A DNA stretch of 64,000 nucleotides from CAVVDT01 sp963747005 (GTDB lineage: Bacteria > Pseudomonadota > Alphaproteobacteria > Rhizobiales > Aestuariivirgaceae). The stretch's first letter is position 1. Each line of letters opens with the position of its first letter. Positions 26,540 through 35,269 of the stretch are shown piece by piece. Below the pieces are notes generated by a model. It worked only from the letters and a program-made list of their open reading frames with translations. It had not been told where the DNA came from and made no database searches. Made by a program: the position numbers and the translations under genes. Location of the stretch: positions 186,001-250,000 of the forward strand of contig CAVVDT010000003.1 in NCBI GenBank assembly GCA_963747005.1, given 5' to 3'.

Positions 26540-27268
26540 TCAGGCGAGGCCTGCCGACTTCGCCATCGAGATCATATCCGGAAAGATGAAGTCGCATGTG
26601 GGGCGCTCGGCCACCTTGGCCGTGGCGCCCCAGTTGTTGCTGGTCGACAGGCCCTGGCGATCGATCCAGGCATTGGCAAGGCCACAGGCGCGGGCCTCGA
26701 CATGGTCATGGAAGAGGCTCTGGGCGGTGTGCAGGATTTGCCGCTTGTCGATGCCGAGATCGGCCTTCAGGTGGTCGAGCATGTAGGTGAAATTGCGCGG
26801 GTCGGGCTTGTAGGAACCGACGTCCTCGGCGGTGTAGACGGCATCGAATTCGACCCCGAGCTTGAGATTCGAGGCGGCAAAGCCGGCGCGGTTCACATTC
26901 GACAGGATCACCAGCTTGTAGCGCTTTTTCAGTTTTCTCAGCGCCCCGGCGCTGTCGGGAAAGGCCGGCCAGTTGGGCAGCGAGCGCCCGAAGGCGGCAT
27001 CGAGGCTGTCAGACGTCTTGAGGCCAAGTTCAGCGGCCAGGTCGTGATGGGCGCGGGCCATGATGTCGGGATAGAGCATCGCCGGGTGCCCGGCCTGTGC
27101 GGCGCTTTCGGCGCGCGCATAGGCCGAAAGTGCCTCGTTGCGCCCGAGATCGCAGCAATTGGCGGCAAAAAGCGGCTGCAAGGCGTCCCAGATGCCCGAC
27201 TCCCAGTCGATGAGGGTGCCGTAGCAGTCGAAGGTGAGGGTGGAGAATTCATCGAGGTGTCTGGCCAT
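26540..27268 (-). CDS. Haloacid dehalogenase type II (HAD superfamily hydrolase)
   Basis: A 242-residue HAD hydrolase. Motif I is TFDCYGTLIDWESG (nucleophile Asp), motif II is VILSNVN, and motif III/IV includes the Lys in GSYKPDPRNF and the acidic HDHVEA segment. The layout matches the L-2-haloacid dehalogenase subgroup, but most members are uncharacterised phosphatases or dehalogenases, so the substrate is uncertain. ATG 27268 was chosen because upstream codons are not conserved. It is convergent with infC and divergent from gap. Confidence 0.83.
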   Translation of the reverse strand: MARHLDEFSTLTFDCYGTLIDWESGIWDALQPLFAANCCDLGRNEALSAYARAESAAQAGHPAMLYPDIMARAHHDLAAELGLKTSDSLDAAFGRSLPNWPAFPDSAGALRKLKKRYKLVILSNVNRAGFAASNLKLGVEFDAVYTAEDVGSYKPDPRNFTYMLDHLKADLGIDKRQILHTAQSLFHDHVEARACGLANAWIDRQGLSTSNNWGATAKVAERPTCDFIFPDMISMAKSAGLA

Positions 27269-27407
27269 TGCCTGTCTCCCGTCGCGCCCCTTCAGTGCCG
27301 GGACGGCAATTTTGTGGTTCACGGCCGCTATCGCGTCGATTGACCGTCGAGCGCCATCGTCTATAAGAGCGCGCAACAACGTGCAATGCTCTTTCAAGGA
27401 GGCTTTC

Positions 27408-28415
27408 ATGGCCCTTCGTGTCGGCATCAACGGTTTCGGCCGCATCGGGCGCAACGTCCTGCGCGCCATCATCGAGGCAGGCCGCAGCGATATCGAGGTG
27501 GTGGGGCTGAACGATCTCGGGCCGGTGGAGACCAACGCCCATCTCATGCGCTTCGATTCGGTGCACGGGCGCTTTCCCGGCGAGGTGAAGGTGGCGGGCG
27601 ACACCATGGACGTGGGCCGCGGCCCCATCAAGGTGACCGCCGAGCGCGACCCTTCAAAGCTGCCGTGGAAGGACCTGGGCATCGACATTGCGCTCGAATG
27701 CACCGGCATCTTTGCTTCGAAAGAAAAGGCCGCCGCCCATCTCGCCGCCGGCGCAAAACGCGTCCTGGTCTCCGCCCCCGCCGACGGCGCCGACCTGACG
27801 GTGGTCTACGGCGTCAACCACGACCGGCTGACCAGCGATCATCTGGTGGTCTCCAATGCTTCTTGCACCACCAACTGCCTCGCCCCCGTGGTCAAGGTGC
27901 TGCATGATGTCATCGGCATCGACAAGGGCTTCATGACCACCATCCACGCCTATACCGGCGACCAGCCCACCCTCGATACCCTGCACAAGGACCTCTATCG
28001 CGGCCGCGCCGCTGCCATGTCGATGATTCCCACCTCCACCGGCGCCGCCAAGGCCGTCGGCCTCGTCCTGCCGGAACTGCAAGGCCGCCTCGACGGCGTC
28101 TCCATCCGCGTCCCCACCCCCAACGTCTCGGTCATCGACCTCAAATGCGTGATGAAGCGGGAAACCTCGGTGGGCGAGGTCAACGCCGCGATGCAGCAGG
28201 CCGCCGCCCAGGAACTGAAGGGCATCCTCGCCATCACCGACCAGCCCAATGTTTCCATCGACTTCAACCACGACAACCACTCCTCCACCTTCGCCCTCGA
28301 CCAGACCAAGGTGATGGACGGCACCTTCGTGCGCGTCCTGTCGTGGTACGACAACGAATGGGGCTTTTCCAACCGCATGGCCGATACCGCCGTCGCCATG
28401 GGCAAGCTCATCTGA
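27408..28415 (+). CDS. gap: Glyceraldehyde-3-phosphate dehydrogenase, type I
   Basis: A 335-residue glycolytic/Calvin-type enzyme that oxidises glyceraldehyde-3-phosphate with NAD(P) and phosphate. The start is VGINGFGRIGRNVLRA and the active-site block is SNASCTTNCLAP (catalytic Cys), with the His partner in the TTIHAYTGDQ segment. ATG 27408 follows AAGGAGG (27396-27402). The rpe gene starts 14 bases after the stop, so the two sugar-phosphate genes are probably co-transcribed. Confidence 0.96.
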   Translation: MALRVGINGFGRIGRNVLRAIIEAGRSDIEVVGLNDLGPVETNAHLMRFDSVHGRFPGEVKVAGDTMDVGRGPIKVTAERDPSKLPWKDLGIDIALECTGIFASKEKAAAHLAAGAKRVLVSAPADGADLTVVYGVNHDRLTSDHLVVSNASCTTNCLAPVVKVLHDVIGIDKGFMTTIHAYTGDQPTLDTLHKDLYRGRAAAMSMIPTSTGAAKAVGLVLPELQGRLDGVSIRVPTPNVSVIDLKCVMKRETSVGEVNAAMQQAAAQELKGILAITDQPNVSIDFNHDNHSSTFALDQTKVMDGTFVRVLSWYDNEWGFSNRMADTAVAMGKLI

Positions 28416-28429
28416 GGCGGCACCTGCCC

Positions 28430-29101
28430 ATGACCCGGCCGCTGCTGATCGCCCCTTCCATCCTGTCGGCCGACTTTTCCCGGCTCGGCGCCGAGGTGCG
28501 CGCCATCGACGAGGCCGGCTGCGACTGGGTGCATGTGGACGTGATGGACGGGCATTTCGTGCCCAACATCACCATCGGCCCGCTGGTGGTCGAGGCGATC
28601 AGGCCGGTGACGAAAAAGGTGCTCGACGTCCACCTGATGATCGCCCCGGCCGATCCTTATATCGAAGCCTTCGCGACCGCCGGCGCCGACATCATCACCG
28701 TGCACGCCGAAGCGGGTCCGCATCTCCACCGCTCGCTCGGGTTCATCAAAAAGCTCGGCAGGAAGGCCGGCGTGTCGCTCAATCCGGCGACGCCCGAGGA
28801 CGTCCTTTCCTACGTGCTCGACGATCTCGACCTGGTCCTGGTGATGAGCGTCAATCCCGGCTTCGGCGGCCAGGGCTTCATCCCCGGCATGGTCGAAAAG
28901 ATCGCCCGCATCCGCGCCATGATCGGCGATCGCGACATCCACCTGGAAGTGGACGGCGGCGTCACCCCGGCCAATGCCGGCGCCATCGCTTCAGCCGGCG
29001 CCGATGTGCTGGTGGCCGGCTCGGCGGTGTTCAAGGGCAACGATCCCGCCACCTACGCCGCCAACATCGCCGCCTTGCGCCGGGCGCGCGGCAAGGCTTA
29101 G
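28430..29101 (+). CDS. rpe: Ribulose-phosphate 3-epimerase
   Basis: A 223-residue TIM-barrel metalloenzyme interconverting ribulose-5-phosphate and xylulose-5-phosphate. The opening IAPSILSADFSRLG, the metal-binding HVDVMDGHFVPN block, LVMSVNPGFGGQGF and the C-terminal phosphate loop VAGSAVF are all present. The ATG lies close behind gap. gap and rpe together could serve the pentose phosphate pathway; no other Calvin-cycle gene lies in the window. Confidence 0.96.
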   Translation: MTRPLLIAPSILSADFSRLGAEVRAIDEAGCDWVHVDVMDGHFVPNITIGPLVVEAIRPVTKKVLDVHLMIAPADPYIEAFATAGADIITVHAEAGPHLHRSLGFIKKLGRKAGVSLNPATPEDVLSYVLDDLDLVLVMSVNPGFGGQGFIPGMVEKIARIRAMIGDRDIHLEVDGGVTPANAGAIASAGADVLVAGSAVFKGNDPATYAANIAALRRARGKA

Positions 29102-29139
29102 CTCCCGCCGCGCGAGCGAATCGCGCTATCCTTTGCCCC

Positions 29140-30297
29140 ATGAACCTCTCGACCCTGCTTTTCGAACTGGGCGGACACCCCGTGACGCTGGCCGAAGGGG
29201 CTGTCGCGGCGGGCGCGCTCGTGCTTGTGTTGCTCCTGGCCACTGTCGTCTTTTCCTGGCGCGCCGGGCGCACCCGTCATGCCGAGGCCATCGAGGCCGC
29301 GCGGCGGGCAGGGGAACTGGAATTGCGTCTGGCCGAGATGGCCGGGCAGTTGCGTGCCTTCGGCGAGGCCGCCCATAGCCGCGAGACCAGCATGGCGAAA
29401 TCCCTCGATGAGCGCCTGCACCAGGTGGGCCAGCGGGTGGGTCTGGGCCTCAGCGAGAATTCCGAGCGCACCACCCAGTCGTTGCAGCAATTGCATGAAC
29501 GCCTCGCCGTCATCGATTCAGCGCAAGCCAATCTCACCCGCCTGTCGTCGGAAATGCTCACCCTGCGCGATATCTTGTCCAACAAGCAGGCGCGCGGCGC
29601 CTATGGCCAGGCGCGCATGGAGGCGATCATCCGCGACGGGCTGCACGCCACCGCCTATTCCTTCCAGGCGACACTCACCAACGGCACCCGTCCCGACTGC
29701 CTCATCACCTTGCCCGATTCGCCGCTCGCCATCGTCATCGATGCGAAGTTTCCGCTGGAGGCCTTCAATGCCCTCAAGCAGGCGCACGAGGAGGCTGCCG
29801 TCCGCCAGGCAAGTCAGCAGTTGCGCCACGACGTCGGGCGCCACATCAAGGATATCGCCGAGAAATACCTCATTGCCGGCGAGACCCACGAGACGGCCAT
29901 CCTGTTCGTGCCGTCGGAGTCGGTCTATGCCGACCTCTACGAGCATTTCGAGGACGTCATCCAGAAGGCCCACCGCCAGCGCGTGGTCCTCGCCTCGCCC
30001 AATATCCTGATGCTCCTGGTGCAGACCATGCAGGCGATCTTCAAGGACGGGCGCATGCGCGAGCAGGCCCACCTGATCCAGAAGGAAGTGGCCATGCTGC
30101 TCGACGATGTGGGGCGGCTGCGCGACCGCGTGGTCGACCTGCAACGCCACTTCGGCCAGGCCAACCAGGATATCGACAAGCTGCTCGTTTCCTCGCAGAA
30201 GATCGCCACCCGCGGCGCCCGCATCGAGCAGGTGGAACTGGGCGAGGACGCCACCGCCAAGCCGACGCTGGTATCGGAGCGGCGGGAGGCGTCCTAG
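29140..30297 (+). CDS. rmuC: DNA recombination protein RmuC
   Basis: A 385-residue protein with an N-terminal membrane helix (ALVLVLLLATVVFSW, about residues 27-41), a coiled-coil stretch (about 50-140) and a C-terminal PD-(D/E)XK-like nuclease domain. The latter includes RPDCLITLPDSPLAIVIDAKFPLEAF (Asp and Asp-x-Lys) and ETAILFVPSE. RmuC limits inversions at short inverted repeats in E. coli, which is interesting in a genome with palindromic repeats, one copy of which lies about 150 bases downstream. Confidence 0.93.
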   Translation: MNLSTLLFELGGHPVTLAEGAVAAGALVLVLLLATVVFSWRAGRTRHAEAIEAARRAGELELRLAEMAGQLRAFGEAAHSRETSMAKSLDERLHQVGQRVGLGLSENSERTTQSLQQLHERLAVIDSAQANLTRLSSEMLTLRDILSNKQARGAYGQARMEAIIRDGLHATAYSFQATLTNGTRPDCLITLPDSPLAIVIDAKFPLEAFNALKQAHEEAAVRQASQQLRHDVGRHIKDIAEKYLIAGETHETAILFVPSESVYADLYEHFEDVIQKAHRQRVVLASPNILMLLVQTMQAIFKDGRMREQAHLIQKEVAMLLDDVGRLRDRVVDLQRHFGQANQDIDKLLVSSQKIATRGARIEQVELGEDATAKPTLVSERREAS

Positions 30298-30448
30298 AAC
30301 TTCACCGTCACATCGATGCGGGTCGGGCACCTCGGGTCACGAGGCAAGGCTTTGCCATGCCAGCGCTGGATTCCGGATTGTGCACGAATGGCGGGGGTGA
30401 TGGTCGAAAAGCAGGAGAGCGATGCTTTGTCTTGCTGCCACTCACCTC

Positions 30449-30548
30449 CGTCATGCCGGGACTTGATCCCGGCATCCATGCCGCCAGAGCTGCAATGCGC
30501 TTCGACGACAGCGGAATGGACCCCGGGGTCAGGCCCCGGGGTGACGGG
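30449..30548. repeat. Dispersed intergenic palindromic repeat, copy B
   Basis: This copy opens CGTCATGCCGGGACTTGAT, has CCCGGCATCCA, then a variable centre and closes with TGGACCCCGGGGTCAGGCCC and GGTGACGGGG. The ends match copies A and C most closely. A half-unit (GGATTCCGGATTG) sits just upstream near 30366. It fills most of the 347-base gap between rmuC and the convergent TadG-like gene, in which I see no other feature. Confidence 0.8.
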
Positions 30549-30644
30549 GTGCGGGTGGTGGGGCGAAGCCTCGCGCGCGTGCTCCAGTTTCCGGCCCGCG
30601 CCGAGATGACCGGGATGTGCAGACGACACTGCGATCGCAGGGCG

Positions 30645-31919
30645 CTACTTCGAAATATAGATCGCTGTCCGCAGCGCCGACCTGATCTGTTCGAAGGCCG
30701 ATGCCAGTTGCGCGTCGTCCTCGGCGATGAAGAAGTACTTGTCGGGATCGCTGGCGCAGCCCTGCAACCGGTTGCGGGTGGTGGCGTCATGCAGGTCGAA
30801 GGCAACGGTGATGACCGTCACGCCCTCAGCCTTGGCATTGCTGCACTCGTTCTCCAGATTGCTCTCGCCCTGGGTCACGTTGCGGATCGATCCGGGACCG
30901 AAGGCGGGCTCGGTCTGCTGCCCGTCGGTCAGCAGCACCAAGACCTTCATGGTCTTGCCGTCATTGTAGGGGGCGGTGCCGGTGAACGGTGCATTGGGCG
31001 ACAGCAGGTGCCAGCCGAACTCGAAGCCCAGCGCAATGTGGGTCCAGGCATAGGGGTGCATCGCCTGGAGTTGCGCCTTCACGCCGGCAAAGTCGTCGCT
31101 GATGGGCCTGACCACCAGCCCGTTGGCCACATAGCCGTTGCAACCCGAAGAGGCATGCACCTTGGCGATGGGCTGGCCCCATTTGCTGGCGTCATTGCCG
31201 GCAATCGGCGTCTCGTCGCTGAGATTGTAGGGATATCTGCGGTCCTGGGTGCAGCCTGTCCACGTCTTGCCGGCGATGCCGCCCACCACGTCCTCGCCCG
31301 GCAGCGACACATAGACATGGTGCGAAAACGGTACCAGGCCGAATTCCACCTTCTTCGACTTGCCGTTGTCGGAGAGGTCGTCGACCAGCTTGGTGGCGGC
31401 CTCGCGCATGGCGATGTATTTGACCTTGCCGCCCGAGACCTCGGTCATCGAGCCGGAATAATCGAGCACCAGCGCAATTTCGGCCTTCTTTTCCTGCGGT
31501 ATCGAGACATCGACGCTGCCGCCCACATTGATGGACTTGTAGCCGACGATGCGCATGAAGGTGGTCGGATAGTCGACATTCACCGACATGGAGATGGTGT
31601 CCTGGCCGATCTTGATCTTCGGTTTGGCCTTGAGGCCGGCGGTGGCGTGGGTGATGAAGTTCACATTGAACGCAGCCAGGGCCATTTTTGCCCGCTCGCC
31701 GTCATTCAGCTTGGTCGCGGCCGCCGCCGCCAGGGCGCCGGAATCGAGCGCCGATTGCAGGCGGGTCTTGAAGTCGCTCGCCCGCGAATAGTCGAAGGCC
31801 GCCCCCACCACCAGCATGACCGGGATGAGACTCATGGCGAAGACCACGGCGGTGTCGCCCCGCGCGCAGCGCGCGAAACGCCGAACGCTGCCCGTCACCC
31901 TGTTGAACCGGTTCGTCAT
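30645..31919 (-). CDS. TadG-like pilus-assembly family protein with von Willebrand A domain
   Basis: A 424-residue exported protein. The N-terminus (ARGDTAVVFAMSLIPVMLVV) is the TadE/TadG-type membrane anchor found in Flp/Tad pilus proteins, followed by FKTRLQSALDSGALAAA. The remainder is a vWA domain with the MIDAS sequence LVLDYSGSM (DxSxS) and a later LLTDGQQ. ATG 31919 was chosen because it gives the standard TadG N-terminus. No other tad, cpa or flp gene lies nearby, so it is probably a stand-alone relative involved in surface adhesion, or works with a tad cluster elsewhere. Confidence 0.85.
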   Translation of the reverse strand: MTNRFNRVTGSVRRFARCARGDTAVVFAMSLIPVMLVVGAAFDYSRASDFKTRLQSALDSGALAAAAATKLNDGERAKMALAAFNVNFITHATAGLKAKPKIKIGQDTISMSVNVDYPTTFMRIVGYKSINVGGSVDVSIPQEKKAEIALVLDYSGSMTEVSGGKVKYIAMREAATKLVDDLSDNGKSKKVEFGLVPFSHHVYVSLPGEDVVGGIAGKTWTGCTQDRRYPYNLSDETPIAGNDASKWGQPIAKVHASSGCNGYVANGLVVRPISDDFAGVKAQLQAMHPYAWTHIALGFEFGWHLLSPNAPFTGTAPYNDGKTMKVLVLLTDGQQTEPAFGPGSIRNVTQGESNLENECSNAKAEGVTVITVAFDLHDATTRNRLQGCASDPDKYFFIAEDDAQLASAFEQIRSALRTAIYISK

Positions 31920-32119
31920 GCAAGCTGCCTCCGTCCTCTCCGGGTTCCCGCGGTTAACGTCCGGGTCTGGTTGTGTGCCAGACCGGAACAGCGTGCGGGC
32001 TGTCGCGAGGGACGAAGCAAGCAGCACTCCGTTGCGTGGGCCGGGGCCCGGCAAGCGGCGCCGAACTGCATTCATGGTTAGGAAAGTGTTAACCGGCGCG
32101 CGGTCCGCCGGGCATGGCC

Positions 32120-32725
32120 TCAGTAGGGGCGGCGCGACCTGATGGCGGCGACCAGTGTACCTTCGTCGAGATAGTCCAGTTCGCCTCCCACCGGCACGCC
32201 ATGCGCCAGTCGCGAGACCGCGACGTCGAGGCCCTTGAGGCGTTCGGTGATGTAGTGGGCCGTGGTCTGTCCATCGACCGTGGCATTGACCGCCAGTACC
32301 ACCTCGCGCACCCCGCCTGCGGCGGCGCGATGGACAAGGCCCTCGATGTTGAGGTCTTCCGGGCGCACCCCCTCGATCGCCGACAGTGTTCCGCCGAGAA
32401 CGTGATAGAGCCCGGTGACAGCCCCGGAGCGTTCCAGCGCCCACAAATCGCCTACGTCCTCCACCACCACGATGAGGCCCTTGTCGCGGCGCTCGTCACG
32501 GCACAGGGTGCACGGATCGACGGTATCGATATTGCCGCAGGTGCTGCAGGTCACCACCCGCTCGCGCGCCGTATCGAGCGCCGCGGTCAAGGGCTCGAGC
32601 AGCTTCTCCCGGTTCTTGATGAGGTGGAGCGCGGCCCGCCTCGCCGAGCGCGGCCCCAGGCCCGGCAGCCGGGCGAGGAGCTGGATCAGGCGTTCGATCT
32701 CGGTGCCGATGGTCTGGCGGGCCAT
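32120..32725 (-). CDS. recR: Recombination mediator protein RecR
   Basis: A 201-residue RecR that with RecO loads RecA onto gapped DNA. The helix-hairpin-helix (RLPGLGPRSARRAALHLI), the zinc-finger cysteines (CSTCGNIDTVDPCTLC) and the Toprim domain with VEDVGDLWALE are present. It is the last gene of the dnaX-ybaB-recR block, 10 bases from ybaB. Confidence 0.96.
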   Translation of the reverse strand: MARQTIGTEIERLIQLLARLPGLGPRSARRAALHLIKNREKLLEPLTAALDTARERVVTCSTCGNIDTVDPCTLCRDERRDKGLIVVVEDVGDLWALERSGAVTGLYHVLGGTLSAIEGVRPEDLNIEGLVHRAAAGGVREVVLAVNATVDGQTTAHYITERLKGLDVAVSRLAHGVPVGGELDYLDEGTLVAAIRSRRPY

Positions 32726-32735
32726 GCCGGCGCCG

Positions 32736-33059
32736 TCACAGCGGAAGCTGGAAGCCGGGCGGCAGCGGCAACCCGCCGGTGACGTCCTTCATCTCGTCGG
32801 CCACCTTTTCTTCCATGCGGGCGCGCGCCTCGGCATGGGCGGCGACGATCAGGTCCTCAAGGATCTCGCGCTCCTCCGGCTTCATCAGGGTGTCGTCGAT
32901 CTTCAGGCTCTTCAGCGCGCCCTTGCCGGAGAGAATGACACTGACCAGCCCGCCGCCGGCGCGGCCCTCGATCTCCATCGTCTCCAGCTTCGCCTGCATC
33001 TCCTGCATGCGGGTCTGCATCTCCTGCACCTGCTTCATCATGGCGCCGAGATTCTTCAT
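32736..33059 (-). CDS. YbaB/EbfC family nucleoid-associated protein
   Basis: A 107-residue DNA-binding protein. It starts MKNLGAMMKQVQEMQTRMQEM, a long helix typical of the family, with the beta-rich core GGGLVSVILSGKGALKSLKI and the helix EDLIVAAHAEARARM. It is always found between dnaX and recR in many bacteria and is thought to bind DNA as a tweezer-like dimer. ATG 33059 is unambiguous. Confidence 0.95.
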   Translation of the reverse strand: MKNLGAMMKQVQEMQTRMQEMQAKLETMEIEGRAGGGLVSVILSGKGALKSLKIDDTLMKPEEREILEDLIVAAHAEARARMEEKVADEMKDVTGGLPLPPGFQLPL

Positions 33060-33101
33060 GTCGTTAAGTCCTTTCTGTCAACAGGAACGCCGGCCGCAAG
33101 G

Positions 33102-34853
33102 TCAATCGGGGGTTTCTTCTTCGTCCACCTCCGGTTCGCCGCCATCGGCGGGCCTGACATCGACGATTTCGGCGCCGGGGAACCGGGCCAGCACGGCGCG
33201 GACGGCCGGATGCTCGCGGGTATCGGCGAACAGGCCCTCGCGCGCCGCCTTCTTCTGCGCGCCAAGCGGTGGTGCGCCGCCGGAGCGGGCCACCGATATC
33301 ATCCAGCGCTTGCCCGTCCACGCTTCCAGCCGCCGGGCCAGTTCGCCCGGCAGCCCCGGCGGGGCATCGGCCTCCAGCGCCATCTCGATACGTCCGGTTT
33401 CCACCCGGATGGGGCGGACGAAGCGCTCGATATCGCTCTTCAGCTTGATGTCGCGGCGCTCGCCCACATAGGCGGCGACCTCGGCGATGGAAGAAAAGCC
33501 GACCGCCGGGGCCACGTCGGTCGCCTCATCCGCCGGCCGGGCGCGGGACTGTTCTGCCGGCGCCGCGGCGGCCGCGATACCGCTACTGCCTTTGGCGCCA
33601 TGAGAACGCGAAGGTGCGGCCTGCGGCGACGGTGCGCTTCTGACCGGCGCGGCAGGTTGGCGATCGCCTTCACCTTCGCTCAAGGTGCGCACCAGTTCGG
33701 CCGGATCGGGCAGGTCGGCGGCATAGGCGATGCGGATGAGCAGCATTTCGGCGGCGTTGGCGGGCTGATCGGAGAGGGCGACCTCGCCCAGTCCCTTGAG
33801 CAACAATTGCCAGGCCCGCGTCAGGTGGGCCATCGGCAGGCTTTCCGCCAGCCGCCGGCCGGCCTGGCGATCGTTTTCCGAGCGCGCCGCATCCTCGGCC
33901 GAGGCCGGCACCACCTTCACCCGCGTTACCCAGTGCACCAGTTGCGCGAGGTCGGCGATAATGGCCTGCGGGTCGCTGCCGCGCTCATATTGCGTTGCGA
34001 ATTCCTCAAGCGCGCCGGCGGCATCGCCCGCCATCAGCTTTTCGAACAGGTCGATGATGCGGCCGCTGTCGGCCACCCCCAGCATGGCGGCGACGGCATC
34101 GGCTTCGATGCGCGCGCCGCCATAGGCGATCGCCTGGTCGAGCAGCGACAGACCGTCGCGCACCGAGCCCTCGGCGGCGCGGGCGATGAGCCGCAAGGCC
34201 TCGTCATCGGCGCCCACGCCTTCGGCCCTGAGGATGCCCTTGAAATGCTCGATCAGCATCCCCGAAGCGACGCGACGCAGATCGAAGCGCTGGCAGCGCG
34301 ACAGGACGGTCACCGGAACCTTGCGGATCTCGGTGGTGGCGAAGATGAACTTGACGTGTTCCGGCGGCTCTTCCAGCGTCTTCAGCAGCGCGTTGAAGGC
34401 GTTCTTGGAGAGCATGTGCACTTCGTCGATGATGTACACCTTGGTGCGCGCCGAGATCGGCCGGTAGCGCACCTGCTCGATGATCTCGCGGATGTCGTCG
34501 ACCCCGGTGCGCGAGGCGGCGTCCATCTCGATGACGTCCACATGGCGCGATTCGAGGATCGCCTCGCAATGTTCCCCGGTGACGGTGAAATCCATGGAGG
34601 GGCCGGTGTCGCCGTCAGGACCCACATAATTGAGGGCACGGGCGATGAGCCGCGCCGTTGTCGTCTTGCCGACGCCGCGCACCCCGGTCAGCATGTAGGC
34701 CTGTGCGATCCGCCCCGTTGAGAAGGCATTCTTCAGGGTGCGCACCATGGCATCCTGGCCGATCAGGTCTTCGAACACCCGTGGCCGGTACTTGCGGGCG
34801 AGAACCCGGTAGCCCTGTCCGGCAGGTTCGCTTGAGTTCGCTGCTACGTCCAT
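33102..34853 (-). CDS. dnaX: DNA polymerase III subunits gamma/tau
   Basis: A 583-residue clamp-loader ATPase. The Walker A is GVRGVGKTTTARLIARALN, the Walker B region is VYIIDEVHMLS, and FIFATTEIRKVPVTVLSRCQRF contains the sensor and arginine-finger segment. Between Walker A and HVDVIEMDAASRTG most family members have a four-Cys zinc site; here only one Cys (GEHC) remains, a pattern I associate with Rhizobiales DnaX. The C-terminal half carries the tau-specific, Ala/Pro-rich linker and DnaE/DnaB-binding part. No obvious slippery A-run frameshift site was seen, so a separate gamma form is not predicted. Confidence 0.94.
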   Translation of the reverse strand: MDVAANSSEPAGQGYRVLARKYRPRVFEDLIGQDAMVRTLKNAFSTGRIAQAYMLTGVRGVGKTTTARLIARALNYVGPDGDTGPSMDFTVTGEHCEAILESRHVDVIEMDAASRTGVDDIREIIEQVRYRPISARTKVYIIDEVHMLSKNAFNALLKTLEEPPEHVKFIFATTEIRKVPVTVLSRCQRFDLRRVASGMLIEHFKGILRAEGVGADDEALRLIARAAEGSVRDGLSLLDQAIAYGGARIEADAVAAMLGVADSGRIIDLFEKLMAGDAAGALEEFATQYERGSDPQAIIADLAQLVHWVTRVKVVPASAEDAARSENDRQAGRRLAESLPMAHLTRAWQLLLKGLGEVALSDQPANAAEMLLIRIAYAADLPDPAELVRTLSEGEGDRQPAAPVRSAPSPQAAPSRSHGAKGSSGIAAAAAPAEQSRARPADEATDVAPAVGFSSIAEVAAYVGERRDIKLKSDIERFVRPIRVETGRIEMALEADAPPGLPGELARRLEAWTGKRWMISVARSGGAPPLGAQKKAAREGLFADTREHPAVRAVLARFPGAEIVDVRPADGGEPEVDEEETPD

Positions 34854-34988
34854 CGGCCGCTTCAGTTTGTGGCGAGATCGCGATCACGTCGGACCGCCTC
34901 GATCCGGTGAGCCGGACCTTCAGGCGGTTCCGCGAAGACTAGAGCACGATTCTGCCGAAAACGCCGGCAATTTCAGCATCGCGCCTGA

Positions 34989-35090
34989 AGTGGGAGGCTG
35001 GACAGGCAACCCGAGCCAATCTCGTTGGGGCTGCTTCCTTCCGGACCTGACCCGGTTGGCGAGCGGCGCGTCCGCTGCCAACCTCCCGAG
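34989..35090 (-). ncRNA. ffs: Signal recognition particle RNA (4.5S, small bacterial type)
   Basis: On the minus strand the sequence includes GGTCAGGTCCGGAAGGAAGC, the conserved SRP Alu/S-domain tetraloop helix that binds Ffh. Flanking arms pair to give the long hairpin, closed by GGGAGG at 35087-35082 with CCTCCC at 34997-34992. The length of about 100 bases and the position upstream of dnaX are standard for alphaproteobacteria. It escorts FtsY/Ffh-dependent membrane proteins during translation. Confidence 0.93.
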
Positions 35091-35269
35091 GCGAGTATAT
35101 CGGCTTTTGCGCCGCCGGTTGCAAGCCCGAAGGGCGCCGGACCGACGCGGCGTGTGCTCGATGCATCGGGGGGAGCGGCGCCAGCGCGCTTGATCGCCTT
35201 CAATTCCCCATGCAATGATGCCGGGGCGTAGGGTTCGCCATTGCCCGTCGACAACGGCAAGGGAGCGAG

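Noticed and set aside
30357..32081. A long rightward frame opposite the TadG-like gene
   Set aside because: It is the complementary shadow of a gene with clear TadG/vWA motifs, and high GC gives long open shadows in this genome.
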